Origin: Paenibacillaceae bacterium
GTDB lineage: Bacteria > Bacillota > Bacilli > Paenibacillales > Paenibacillaceae
NCBI GenBank assembly: GCA_900766135.1
Contig: CAAFUF010000031.1
Coordinates: 28,815-92,814 of the forward strand
Length of the DNA stretch: 64,000 nucleotides
Direction of reading: 5' to 3'
Shown: positions 1 to 8,341 of the stretch, piece after piece
How the letters are laid out: each line of letters opens with the position of its first letter
Position numbering within the stretch: position 1 is the stretch's first letter
The notes under the pieces: model-generated
Told to the model about the DNA's origin: nothing
Seen by the model: only the letters and a program-made list of their open reading frames with translations
The model's database searches: none
Program-made: the position numbers and the translations under genes

Positions 1-1
1 T

Positions 2-1687
2 AAAGCCATGGCGGAGTGGACGAAAGAGCGCGATGCCTCCCGGCCGGTGCATTACGAAGGAGCGGATGCCCGGTATTACGGCGATCCGGACACGTCATGC
101 CTTGATATGGACAGCCGCATGTACCCCTCGGTGAAGGAAATCGAGCGGTATGCCCTCGATGAGAACAGCACCAAGCCGCTGTTCCTGTGCGAATATAGCC
201 ATGCCATGGGCAACGGGCCCGGGGATTTGCGGGACTACTGGAACGTGATTTATCGTTATCCGAAGCTGATGGGCGGCTGCGTCTGGGAATGGTGCGATCA
301 CGGCATGGCTGCCGAGACGCCGGACGGACATCGTTATTTTGCATATGGCGGCGATTTCGGCGATCAGCCGAACGACGGGAACTTCTGCATCGACGGCCTC
401 GTATCGCCGGATCGCCTGCCGCACACCGGGCTGCTGGAATTGAAGCAGGTCATTGCGCCGGTTCAGATCGAGGCGGAGGATGCTGCGCAAGGCCGGTTCC
501 GCGTGCTCAACCGTTATGATTTCAGCAATCTGTCGCACCTGGCGGTCAGCTGGAAACTGGAGCGGGAGGGAGAAGTGCTGCGGCAGGGACGGTCGGCCGC
601 GCTCACGGCAGAACCGGGCGAGACGCAAGCGTTATCCCTTCCCTGCGATCTGCCGCAGGATGTGCCGGGGCCGTTCGTATGGACCTGCTCGGTCCGGCAG
701 CAGCAGGACACGCTTTGGGCGGAGGAAGGGGACGAAATCGCCTTTTATCAATTCGAATGGTCGGGGGCGAAGGCCGAGCTGCATCAAGAGCAAGCGCAGA
801 TCGGGGAATACGCCGCCTTTATGAAAGCGGTGGAACAAGACGGACTTCTTACCGTGACCGGATTCGATTTCGAACACGTCTTTGACCTGAAACGGGGCAT
901 GCCGCGGCAGGTGTCGAAGCAAGGCGTTCCGCTGCTTTCCCGTCCGGCCCGGTTTAACTTGTGGCGGGCGCCGATGGACAACGACATGTATATCCGAAGA
1001 GAATGGGAGGCGGCGGGGCTTCATCATGCTGCCATGAAGGTATACTCTAGCCGTTGGGAACAGAAGCCGGACGCTACGGTCGAAGTCCAGGTCGACTTCT
1101 CGCTCGCCAGCTACAGCTACGAACCGTTCGTGCGCGGCAGCGCTGTCTGGACAGTCGGGAACACGGGAGAAGTTAAGCTGGCGCTTCATGCCGACGTGCG
1201 CGAGAATCTTCCTTATCTGCCGCGCTTCGGTCTTGAGTTGACGATGCCGAAGGGAACCGAGGAGATCGAATATTTCGGTTACGGCCCGCATGAGAGTTAC
1301 ATCGACAAACGCGCGAGCGTACGCAAAGGAAAATACTTGCTGTCGGTGGACGACATGTTCGAGAACTACGTCATGCCGCAGGAGACCGGTTCCCGCTACG
1401 GCACCGATTGGGCGATCGCTTCCACCGTTCAAGGCATGGGACTGAAATTCTCGGCGGCGCAGCCGTTCTCGTTCCAAGCCTTGCATTATACGGCCGAGGA
1501 CTTGGCGGCGGCGAAACACACGTACGAGCTGAAGCGCCGTGCCGAAACGATCGTGTCGCTCGATTACCGGATGAGCGGCGCGGGTTCCGGCTCCTGCGGG
1601 CCGCAGTTGGCGGAGCCTTACCGTTTTGCCGAGAAGTCGTTTGATTTCGAAGTCACGATTCAACCGGTATTTAAGGAAGAAGAATAG
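2..1687 (+). CDS. lacZ: Beta-galactosidase, GH2 (LacZ type), 5' end cut by the window
   Basis: Hydrolyses terminal beta-galactosides such as lactose, most likely in the cytoplasm because the family normally has no signal peptide. The frame is open to the left edge, so the ATG at 8 is internal and about 560 C-terminal residues are present out of the roughly 1000 usual for LacZ. The catalytic nucleophile is the Glu of the LCEYSHAMGN motif (codon 191-193), followed by a WEWCDHG segment as in LacZ. The C-terminal half carries the Bgal_small_N-type beta-sandwich, with landmarks LWRAPMDND and YFGYGPHESY. The acid/base Glu lies upstream of the window. A terminator follows at once, so this is the last gene of its unit. 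The family call is firm; the exact substrate is inferred. Confidence 0.92.
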   Translation, partial: KAMAEWTKERDASRPVHYEGADARYYGDPDTSCLDMDSRMYPSVKEIERYALDENSTKPLFLCEYSHAMGNGPGDLRDYWNVIYRYPKLMGGCVWEWCDHGMAAETPDGHRYFAYGGDFGDQPNDGNFCIDGLVSPDRLPHTGLLELKQVIAPVQIEAEDAAQGRFRVLNRYDFSNLSHLAVSWKLEREGEVLRQGRSAALTAEPGETQALSLPCDLPQDVPGPFVWTCSVRQQQDTLWAEEGDEIAFYQFEWSGAKAELHQEQAQIGEYAAFMKAVEQDGLLTVTGFDFEHVFDLKRGMPRQVSKQGVPLLSRPARFNLWRAPMDNDMYIRREWEAAGLHHAAMKVYSSRWEQKPDATVEVQVDFSLASYSYEPFVRGSAVWTVGNTGEVKLALHADVRENLPYLPRFGLELTMPKGTEEIEYFGYGPHESYIDKRASVRKGKYLLSVDDMFENYVMPQETGSRYGTDWAIASTVQGMGLKFSAAQPFSFQALHYTAEDLAAAKHTYELKRRAETIVSLDYRMSGAGSGSCGPQLAEPYRFAEKSFDFEVTIQPVFKEEE

Positions 1688-1710
1688 AAGTCGAATAAAA
1701 CGTGTTTTCT

Positions 1711-1755
1711 AAAGCTGTTCCCTGGCCATAGCGGCCGGGCGAACGGCTTTTTTTC
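1711..1755 (+). terminator. Intrinsic terminator after lacZ
   Basis: The arm AAAGCTGTTC (1711-1720) pairs with GAACGGCTTT (1741-1750), with one G-U pair. An inner stem CCTGGCC/GGCCGGG extends it. A run of T follows at 1748-1755. Confidence 0.85.
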
Positions 1756-1825
1756 TGCGATAGGACACCTAACCCGGCGGGTTCGGGCGCATTTTTCTAT
1801 GTCAAATTTTTGCTGGGGAGAAGAC

Positions 1826-1854
1826 TTGACGGGCGATTCATTAAGGAGTATATT
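1826..1854 (+). promoter_or_regulatory. SigA-type promoter of the marR-MFS operon
   Basis: TTGACG (1826-1831), a 17-base spacer and TATATT (1849-1854). The predicted start lies near 1861, directly in front of the dyad at 1871-1900, as expected for an autorepressed MarR operon. Confidence 0.75.
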
Positions 1855-1870
1855 ATTAAGCGCTGAAATA

Positions 1871-1900
1871 TTTAAACAGTAAATTAATTAAATTGTTAAA
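1871..1900. promoter_or_regulatory. Candidate MarR operator (30-bp imperfect dyad)
   Basis: AT-rich dyad centred between 1885 and 1886 on AATTAATT, with 11 of 15 positions symmetric and arms ending TTTAA/TTAAA. It sits just after the predicted transcription start and upstream of the marR RBS. MarR dimers usually bind such palindromes at their own promoters; binding here is inferred. Confidence 0.55.
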
Positions 1901-1940
1901 TAATCGAACGGCTCAGGGAGGAAGGAGGAGAAAGGCTTTG

Positions 1941-2375
1941 GTGAAAAGAGAAGAGCTGTTCGAAGTGACTTCGATGTTTCGAACGCTGATTAAGGCGATC
2001 ACCCAGGAGTGGAACAAACGCGGCGGCGAATTTAACCTCAGTTTTCCGCAATACAAAATGCTCTACATGCTGAATGCCTCCGGAACGCATACCGTATCGC
2101 AGCTCGCGGAGGCGCTGGGAATTACCTCGGCCGCGATCACGGGAATTACCGACCGGCTGGTCACGGAAGGGTTCGTAAACCGGGAACGCGGGGAGAACGA
2201 CCGCCGGGTCGTGAATATCTCGATTACCGACCGGGGCAGGGAAATCATCAGCCAGGTCACCGAACGGCAGAAGGAAATGCTCGAGGGGATGTTTGACCAG
2301 CTGCAAGAGGAAGATTTACAGCATTTGCGGCGAATTTTTGGCGTAGTGCTTGCTAATATAGACAATAATTTATAA
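1941..2375 (+). CDS. MarR-family transcriptional regulator
   Basis: A 144-residue winged-helix regulator, normal length for MarR. The start is GTG 1941 (or TTG 1938), placed 7-10 bases after AAGGAGGAG (1922-1930). An upstream in-frame start at 1893 would lie inside the operator and has no RBS. The wing/recognition region is TVSQLAEALGITSAAITGITDRL followed by GFVNRERGENDRRVV, the DxR wing typical of MarR. It is 18 bases upstream of an efflux pump in the same unit, so it probably represses that pump and itself until a toxic ligand binds. The ligand cannot be read from sequence. Confidence 0.9.
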   Translation: MKREELFEVTSMFRTLIKAITQEWNKRGGEFNLSFPQYKMLYMLNASGTHTVSQLAEALGITSAAITGITDRLVTEGFVNRERGENDRRVVNISITDRGREIISQVTERQKEMLEGMFDQLQEEDLQHLRRIFGVVLANIDNNL

Positions 2376-2393
2376 CGGAGATGGAGAAACTAC

Positions 2394-4037
2394 ATGGAAC
2401 ACTTAACCCTTAAACGCAAAGTTTCGATCATGATCGCCATCATGGCCGCGATGTTCTTCGCCGCCATCAACCAGACGATCGTGAGCACGGCGATGCCGCG
2501 GATCATTTCGATCCTTGACGGCATGGACTATTATACCTGGACAATCAACATTTACTTGCTGACGTCCACGATCGCTACCGTCCTGGTCGGCAAGCTGTCC
2601 GACATGTACGGACGGAAACCGTTTCTGCTGATCGGGATCCTGCTCTTTATGGCAGGCGCTTTTATGACCGGGACGTCCTCGGATGTTTTTCAGTTCATCA
2701 CCTACCGGGGGATTCAAGGGATCGGCGCCGGCATCATCCAGTCGACCGCCTTTACGGCCGTTGGCGACTTGTTCCCGCCGCGTGAGCGCGGCAAATGGAT
2801 GGGCTTCATGACGGCGATTTTCGGCTTTTCCAGCGTACTTGGCCCAACCCTGGGCGGCTATCTCGTCGATCATATGGATTGGCACTGGCTGTTCTGGATT
2901 TTCCTGCCGCTTGGCATCGTGGCGTTCGTCATGATCCTGTCGCTATTCCCGAAAATGGAACGCGGCAGCTCCCAAAGCATCGACTATTTAGGCTCGCTGT
3001 TCATGACGACGACGATCGTGCCGATGCTGCTGGCCTTCTCTTGGGCGGGAACGACGTACGCATGGGGTTCGACGCAAATTATCGGTTTGCTCGCGGCTTC
3101 GGTCGTATCCGCCTTGATCTTCATCTTCGTGGAATCGAAAGCGAAAAATCCGATTTTGCCGCTTCACTTGTTTAAAAACGATGTCGTGACGATTTCCAAT
3201 ATCATCGGTTTCATCATGAACTTCGGGATGATGGGCGCTTTGATCTACCTGTCGTTCTTCGTGCAAGGCGTGCTCGGCATTTCGCCAACGTATGCCGGCT
3301 ATGTCACAATGCCGATGTCGATCGTTATGGTCGTGGCCAGCGCCATCACCGGCCAAATGATCGCGAAGAAAGGCAAATACAAGCAATTTGCGTTGTTTGG
3401 CATTCCGATCATGATCGCCGGGATGGCCATCATGATCTTCATGAACAGCGTGCCGGTCGCCATTCTCAGCATGATCGTGTTCGGTTTGGGCCTGGGCGTC
3501 GGGATGCCGGTGTTCTCACTGGCCACGCAAAACGCCGTGCCGCATAAAGAGCTTGGCGTAGTTACCGCTTCGACGCAGCTGTTCCGTAACCTTGGCGGTA
3601 CGATCGGGATCGCGGTCATGGGTACCGTCATGTCGAACAATTTGACGAAAAACTTGAAAGAAGCGCTGCAGTCGTCCGCGGCACCTGACATGAGCAAAAT
3701 GGATCCGCAGATGGTGCAGCAAATGACCGCTTTCGCTAATCCGCAAACCTTGATGAACAAACCGTTACTGGAGCAGACGCAAGCTGGCTTGCCGGCGGAC
3801 GCGCAGCCGCTGTTCGCGCAGATGATCCAAGGTATCCGTGACGCGCTGGGCGATACATTGTCCACTGTGTTTCTGACCGGAACCTTGGTGCTGGTCGTGG
3901 CTTTCGTGCTGGTCTTCTTCCTGAGAGAACTGCCGCTTCGGTCCACGAACCAGGCACCGGCTCCGCTGACTTCCAAAGAAGGCGGCGAAGAAGGTGCGGC
4001 GCAGGCGGCTCAAGCTTCCGCTCCGCATCAAGCTTAA
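2394..4037 (+). CDS. MFS drug exporter, DHA2 family (14 TM)
   Basis: Proton-driven multidrug efflux permease of the EmrB/QacA type in the cytoplasmic membrane. At 547 residues it matches 14-TM DHA2 proteins. Visible marks are the motif-D region NQTIVSTAMPRI near residue 27, loop 2-3 motif A (GKLSDMYGRKP, about residue 66), the motif-B Arg in YRGIQGIGAG, and motif C (GFSSVLGPTLGG). A long hydrophilic loop lies before the last TM at about residues 415-475, and the tail is rich in Ala, Gln and Glu. It is co-transcribed with the MarR gene 18 bases upstream. Substrate unknown; resistance to hydrophobic toxicants is the usual role. Confidence 0.92.
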   Translation: MEHLTLKRKVSIMIAIMAAMFFAAINQTIVSTAMPRIISILDGMDYYTWTINIYLLTSTIATVLVGKLSDMYGRKPFLLIGILLFMAGAFMTGTSSDVFQFITYRGIQGIGAGIIQSTAFTAVGDLFPPRERGKWMGFMTAIFGFSSVLGPTLGGYLVDHMDWHWLFWIFLPLGIVAFVMILSLFPKMERGSSQSIDYLGSLFMTTTIVPMLLAFSWAGTTYAWGSTQIIGLLAASVVSALIFIFVESKAKNPILPLHLFKNDVVTISNIIGFIMNFGMMGALIYLSFFVQGVLGISPTYAGYVTMPMSIVMVVASAITGQMIAKKGKYKQFALFGIPIMIAGMAIMIFMNSVPVAILSMIVFGLGLGVGMPVFSLATQNAVPHKELGVVTASTQLFRNLGGTIGIAVMGTVMSNNLTKNLKEALQSSAAPDMSKMDPQMVQQMTAFANPQTLMNKPLLEQTQAGLPADAQPLFAQMIQGIRDALGDTLSTVFLTGTLVLVVAFVLVFFLRELPLRSTNQAPAPLTSKEGGEEGAAQAAQASAPHQA

Positions 4038-4060
4038 AGTTTAATCAAGAACGAGCTCAT

Positions 4061-4102
4061 AGCCGGAGCATTCGCATCCAAGTGCGAATGCTCCGGCTTT
4101 AT
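4061..4102 (+). terminator. Intrinsic terminator after the MFS gene
   Basis: A perfect 16-bp stem (4061-4076 with 4083-4098) closes a 6-base loop and is followed by TTATTT. Among the strongest hairpins in the window. Confidence 0.9.
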
Positions 4103-4129
4103 TTATGCGCTCGGGTCCTTCGCCGCTTT

Positions 4130-4170
4130 AAAGACGCGAACTCCCGCGGAAGGGGAGGTTGGCGTCTTTT
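4130..4170. terminator. Second hairpin, possible backup terminator
   Basis: AAAGACGC (4130-4137) pairs with GCGTCTTT (4162-4169), and an inner CTCCC pairs with GGGAG. A short T run on one side and A run on the other make it usable in both directions. Confidence 0.55.
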
Positions 4171-4184
4171 CCTCGATCCCGTAG

Positions 4185-4491
4185 TCCTAACGCTAGCTCT
4201 AAAGTCTGGATCTGCTAAACTTGCCAAACGTGGCTCTAACGCTTGCTGCAAACCTTAAACCGGCCAAACTAGCCCCATTGCGATTCTAACGCTGACCACA
4301 GAGCTTATTGCACCATTTTACGGGTGAAAAGGGGTGTTTTCGCTGGAATAGCGTGCCTCAGCGTCGTTAGAATTTGGTTCGCGCCAAATTGACCTTCCTA
4401 GCGTTTCTCATCAGCGTTAGAGCAGGCAGTGTACGGCACGATGGCTGGTCAGGCCACATCTACCTCTAGCGCGCGTTTCTGTAGGGTTAGA
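4185..4491. repeat. Mirrored array of TCTAACGCT repeats in a gene-free stretch
   Basis: Three forward copies of (T)CTAACGCT, at 4187, 4235 and 4285, are followed by three reverse copies of AGCGTTAGA: an interrupted one at 4359-4372, an exact one at 4413-4421 and a variant AGGGTTAGA at 4483-4491. Spacing is about 50 bases and the two halves face each other. Side motifs such as GCCAAAC recur beside the boxes. The stretch 4171-4560 holds no convincing gene. Such intergenic repeats are probably genome-wide; their role is unknown. Confidence 0.6.
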
Positions 4492-4569
4492 AATACGAGG
4501 GGAGATTTGTCGATTCGAGGGAAGTATTGGACAATTTTGCGGAATTAAATTTCAAAAAATATTTTCTTA

Positions 4570-4598
4570 TTGAAATAAAATTTCGGCGTCTTTATAAT
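4570..4598 (+). promoter_or_regulatory. Near-consensus SigA promoter of the 4749-10871 operon
   Basis: TTGAAA (4570-4575), exactly 17 bases, then TATAAT (4593-4598). It is the only strong promoter seen before the operon and predicts a 5' leader of about 145 bases. Confidence 0.8.
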
Positions 4599-4748
4599 TG
4601 CCCTAAGAGTAAAACTATCCACTGGTTTATGGAGAGCGGGGTGATGGATTGGACCGGCTCCGAACAGCTGAATTTTCATGCTGAGAAGATAGCTGTATCT
4701 GCAGGTCGAGAGTGAATGAAGCGCAAGGAAGGCTAAGGAGGACCGTGC

Positions 4749-5912
4749 ATGAGCGAAGCGAACTGGCTGAAGGACACGGAGGCGGCGGAAGCGATGGGAC
4801 TGGACCCGAACCGGGTTCCGTGGATCGGGGAAACGCTGCGCGCAGCGGTGCGCGCCGGCGATATTCCCGGCGGCGTCGCGGTCGTGTCCCGGCGCGGAAG
4901 GCGGATCCGCTTCGCCTGCGGCAGCGCCGTGGACGACGAGACCGGGCGAACGCCGGTATCGTTCGATACGATCTACGACTGCGCTTCGCTGACGAAGATC
5001 GCGGTGACGCTGCCGCTGGCGTTGCGGCTGGCCGAGCGCGGACGGCTGCGGCTGGACGAACCGGCAGCGTCGTATTTGCCCGCTCTGGCCGCCGCGGAAG
5101 CAAGGCGGCGGCCGGGAGCCGCGGGAGAGCGGATGACGCTCCGGCATCTGCTCACGCATACGGCGGGCCTGGCGCCGTTCTACGATCTCCATTCCCGGGG
5201 GTTCAGCCGGGAGGAGATCGTGGACTACATTTGCCAGGCACCGCCGGAGGCAGCCCCGGGCGCTAGGGTGGCGTATAGCGACCTGGGCTATATTTTGCTT
5301 GGCGAGATCATCGCCAAGGTGGCGGGCCGGCGGCTGCCGGAGCTCGCGGCCGCGGAGCTGTTCGCGCCGCTGGGCATGGCGTCCAGCGGCTACCTGCCGG
5401 CGCCGGGGCTGCGCCGGCGCATCGCCTCGACCGCCGAGCCCGGCGCGGCGGTCGGCCCCGCGGCCGCGGGCGTTCCCGTCGTCGTGCACGACGAGAACGC
5501 CCGGGCCCTGGCCGGCGTCAGCGGGCACGCCGGCCTGTTTGCCACCGCGAACGACCTGGCGTCGTACGCGGAGCTGTGGCTGGCCGGCGGCTACAGCGCC
5601 GCCGCCGGCCAGCGGGTGCTCGCGGCCGCGGCGGTGGAAGCCGCGACGCGGCCGTGCACGGCCGGCGTGCCGGGCGGCTGCCGCGGCCTCGGCTGGGTGC
5701 TGCGCGGCGATCCGTTCGACGCCGCCGGCGACCTGCTCTCCCCGGTGGCCTACGGCCACACCGGGTTCACCGGCACAAGCCTGTACGTCGACCCTTCGCG
5801 GGAGCTGGCCTGCGTCTTGCTGACCAATCGCGTCCACTACGGGCGGGACCGCTCCGTGGCCGGCTTGCGCGCCAGGTTCCACAATGCGGCAGCCGCGGCG
5901 ATCGCCGATTGA
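4749..5912 (+). CDS. Serine hydrolase of the beta-lactamase/AmiE family
   Basis: A 387-residue class-C-beta-lactamase-fold hydrolase. The nucleophile motif is S80-L-T-K83, the second motif is Y176-S-D (in place of YxN), and the third is HTG within GHTGFTG near the C-terminus. The HDEN and GHAGLF segments recall the B. subtilis MurNAc-L-Ala amidase AmiE (YbbE), but esterase or D-aminopeptidase activity is equally possible. There is no signal peptide, so it should act in the cytoplasm. The start is ATG 4749 behind AAGGAGG (4735-4741). It is the first gene of an operon with acetyltransferase, importer and deacetylase genes. Its second half is clearly GC-richer than its neighbours. Confidence 0.85.
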   Translation: MSEANWLKDTEAAEAMGLDPNRVPWIGETLRAAVRAGDIPGGVAVVSRRGRRIRFACGSAVDDETGRTPVSFDTIYDCASLTKIAVTLPLALRLAERGRLRLDEPAASYLPALAAAEARRRPGAAGERMTLRHLLTHTAGLAPFYDLHSRGFSREEIVDYICQAPPEAAPGARVAYSDLGYILLGEIIAKVAGRRLPELAAAELFAPLGMASSGYLPAPGLRRRIASTAEPGAAVGPAAAGVPVVVHDENARALAGVSGHAGLFATANDLASYAELWLAGGYSAAAGQRVLAAAAVEAATRPCTAGVPGGCRGLGWVLRGDPFDAAGDLLSPVAYGHTGFTGTSLYVDPSRELACVLLTNRVHYGRDRSVAGLRARFHNAAAAAIAD

Positions 5913-6007
5913 CGATGGCGCGAAACGCCCAAGCCTGGCTAGGGGCGCCGCAGGCCAGCCTCAGGCCAACGGCGGCGGGCACTATTCTATGCAGGAGGAG
6001 ATCGATC

Positions 6008-6967
6008 ATGGAACAAATCGTTACCCGGGGCTATAAGCCCGGCGACGAACCGCGGATCGTCGAGCTTTGGAACCGTACGCTGCTCCTCGATCCGGTAACG
6101 GCAAAGCGATTTCGCAATCTGGTGCTGCTGGATGCCAATTTCGATCCGGACGGGATGAGGTTGGCGTTTGGCGAAGCAGGTCAACTGGTCGGCTGCGTGT
6201 ACGCCGTCCGCCGCTTGCTGCCGATGAGCGGCACGGAATTGGAGCCGGATCACGGCTGGATTCCGTTCTTCTTCGTGGACCCGGCAGCCGAACGCCAGGG
6301 CATCGGCAGCCGATTGCTGGACGAAGCCGAGGGCTTCTTGCGCGGGCAGGGCCGGAAGAAGCTGTTTTTCGCCTCCTACGCGCCGAATTACATCGTACCC
6401 GGCATCGATGCGGCGGGATATCCGAAGGGCGATTCGTACTTACGCAAAAACGGCTTCAACAAGCAGTATTCGGCCGTCGCGATGGACTACGGCCTGGTCG
6501 GTTACGAGACCCCGGCAGAAGTGGCCGAGCTCAAAAAGGAAAGGGAGGCGGAGGGGTATACCTTCCAAACGGCGCAGGACGCGGACCTTACGGAACTCCT
6601 CCGCTTTAACCTCGATTATTTCAACCCTGACTGGGCGCGGGCGATCCGCGAGGGGATCCTCCAGGGATTGGCGTTGGAGCAAATTTTGGTGGCCCGCGAA
6701 CGCGGCCGGCTTGTCGGCTTCTGCCTGTTCGGCGGGTATGAGGGCGTTCGCGAAAGGTTTGGACCGTTCGGCGTCCATCCGGACCAACGCGGCCAGGGCA
6801 TCGGCAAAATCCTGCTGCATGAATGCCTTCGGACCATGCGCGCCCATGCGCTGCACGGCGCCTGGTTTCTCTGGACCGGCGAGCAAAGCCCGGCAGGGCA
6901 TCTATACAAGCAAACGGGATTTTCCGTTACAAGAACGTTCGACATCATGGTTAAGACTCTCGCGTAA
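6008..6967 (+). CDS. Tandem GNAT-type N-acetyltransferase
   Basis: A 319-residue protein with two GNAT domains. The acetyl-CoA binding loops are visible in both halves: ERQGIGSRLL near residue 100 and QRGQGIGKILL near residue 265. It transfers an acetyl group from acetyl-CoA to an amine; the substrate is not evident. The start is ATG 6008, preceded by AGGAGGAG; the longer open frame upstream overlaps the previous gene and has no RBS. It lies 95 bases after the AmiE-like gene and before an ABC importer. Given the deacetylase at the operon end, an amino-sugar or amino-acid derivative is a reasonable guess. Confidence 0.85.
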   Translation: MEQIVTRGYKPGDEPRIVELWNRTLLLDPVTAKRFRNLVLLDANFDPDGMRLAFGEAGQLVGCVYAVRRLLPMSGTELEPDHGWIPFFFVDPAAERQGIGSRLLDEAEGFLRGQGRKKLFFASYAPNYIVPGIDAAGYPKGDSYLRKNGFNKQYSAVAMDYGLVGYETPAEVAELKKEREAEGYTFQTAQDADLTELLRFNLDYFNPDWARAIREGILQGLALEQILVARERGRLVGFCLFGGYEGVRERFGPFGVHPDQRGQGIGKILLHECLRTMRAHALHGAWFLWTGEQSPAGHLYKQTGFSVTRTFDIMVKTLA

Positions 6968-7036
6968 TCGCCGTTTGACGGCCGCTTAGGAATGCGGCAA
7001 GCGAAAGTGAAATTTCTAGTTCCGGGAGGGAGAAGC

Positions 7037-8329
7037 GTGAAAAAAACGTTAGCTTGGCTTATGACGATCGTCTGCGTCTTCGGTTTGACCGCCTGTTCTT
7101 CCGGCAATAACGCGAGCTCCTCCTCGAAAGTGACCCTCACGCTGCTCTCGCACTATACCGGTGAAAACGAGAAATTCATCCAACCTTATATCGAGCAATG
7201 GAACCAAGAAAATCCCGACATCCAGGTCAAGCTGACGCCGGTCGAATTCGATCAGCTGCTCAGTACGATGATGACCAAGCAGACCGCCGGGCAGGTGGCC
7301 GACATCGTCCATACGTACACGTTATGGGGCGGACAGCTGTCCAAAAACAAGGTGCTGGCTCCGGCTCCGGACGACGTCGCGGCGGATATCAGGGAGAACT
7401 ATCCGGCTTCCGCGGTAGCGGCGGCAACGATCGACGGGAAAGTGGTCGGTTATCCGACCGAGGTGCAGGCTTACGGTTTGTTTTACAACAAAAAGCTGCT
7501 GAAGGAGGCGGGCTTCGATCAGCCGCCGAAAACCTGGGACGAATTGCTGCAGATGGCTTCCGCGATCGAGCAGAAAGACAAGAACGGCAAAACGACGGTG
7601 CAGGGCTTCGGCTTTCTGCGCGGCTATGCCGGCAAGGTCGTGCAGCCGTTCATGGGATTGCTGGCCACGGCCGGAGGCACGCTGCTGAGCGAGGACATGA
7701 GCAAGCCGAACCTCGACAGCGACGCCGCCAAGCAGACGATTGACCTGTATTCCAAGATATACGGAAGCGGCGGCATTTCCGATATCGGGTTCGAAACGAC
7801 CAAGGCGTTTGGCGCCGGCCAGGTGGCGATGACGATTGAGGCCGGCTGGTGGGCGGGTTCGCTGAAGACGCTCATGAAGGACGGATTCGCCGACGTCGGC
7901 GCAGCTCCGCTGCCTTCGCCGGACGGCCAGACCCAAGGCTCCCTGGCGTATACCTGGGCCTTCGGGGTGAACTCGAAGTCGAAGCATCAGGAAGCCGCCT
8001 GGAAATTTCTCAAGTGGTTCAACTCGGTTAACGTCAAGAACGACATGACGCCGGAAGGCAATTTCCTGATCGAGGGCTTTAATACGGTATCTGCGCGCAA
8101 AACGGATCTGGCTTCGAAAACGATCCAAGACAAGCTGGCGGCCGACCCGATCGCCAAAACGTTCTCCGACGCGCTGCAGGTTGCGAGCCCGGAGCAGAAC
8201 CCGGCAACCGCTTCGGAAATTCAGGACATCTTGTATAAGCAGATCGAAAACATGTGGGCGGGCAAAGCGACGAAGGAAGAAGTGCTCGAGAGCGTGCAAA
8301 AGGACATCCAGGCGAAGCTGGGGCAATAG
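7037..8329 (+). CDS. Sugar ABC transporter substrate-binding lipoprotein
   Basis: Extracytoplasmic binding protein of the MalE/UgpB-like family 1, 430 residues. The signal peptide ends in a lipobox LTAC with Cys20, so the mature protein is tethered by lipid to the outer membrane face. The start is GTG 7037 after GGGAGGG (7024-7030); the in-frame ATG at 6992 would break the signal peptide. Landmarks are a YGLFYNKKLLKEAGF segment and AWKFLKW near the C-terminus, typical of sugar binders. It feeds the two permeases that follow. The ligand is unknown; an amino sugar or disaccharide is suggested by context only. Confidence 0.9.
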   Translation: MKKTLAWLMTIVCVFGLTACSSGNNASSSSKVTLTLLSHYTGENEKFIQPYIEQWNQENPDIQVKLTPVEFDQLLSTMMTKQTAGQVADIVHTYTLWGGQLSKNKVLAPAPDDVAADIRENYPASAVAAATIDGKVVGYPTEVQAYGLFYNKKLLKEAGFDQPPKTWDELLQMASAIEQKDKNGKTTVQGFGFLRGYAGKVVQPFMGLLATAGGTLLSEDMSKPNLDSDAAKQTIDLYSKIYGSGGISDIGFETTKAFGAGQVAMTIEAGWWAGSLKTLMKDGFADVGAAPLPSPDGQTQGSLAYTWAFGVNSKSKHQEAAWKFLKWFNSVNVKNDMTPEGNFLIEGFNTVSARKTDLASKTIQDKLAADPIAKTFSDALQVASPEQNPATASEIQDILYKQIENMWAGKATKEEVLESVQKDIQAKLGQ

Positions 8330-8341
8330 GGTGGCCGGCCG

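Noticed and set aside
4527..4715. 62-codon plus-strand ORF upstream of the AmiE-like gene
   Set aside because: It spans the TTGAAA-N17-TATAAT promoter, has no RBS and odd composition; it is leader sequence.
4545..5882. 445-codon minus-strand ORF opposite the serine hydrolase
   Set aside because: The opposite frame has clear SxxK and HTG motifs and an RBS; the antisense frame is Arg/Pro/Ala-rich, a product of high GC.
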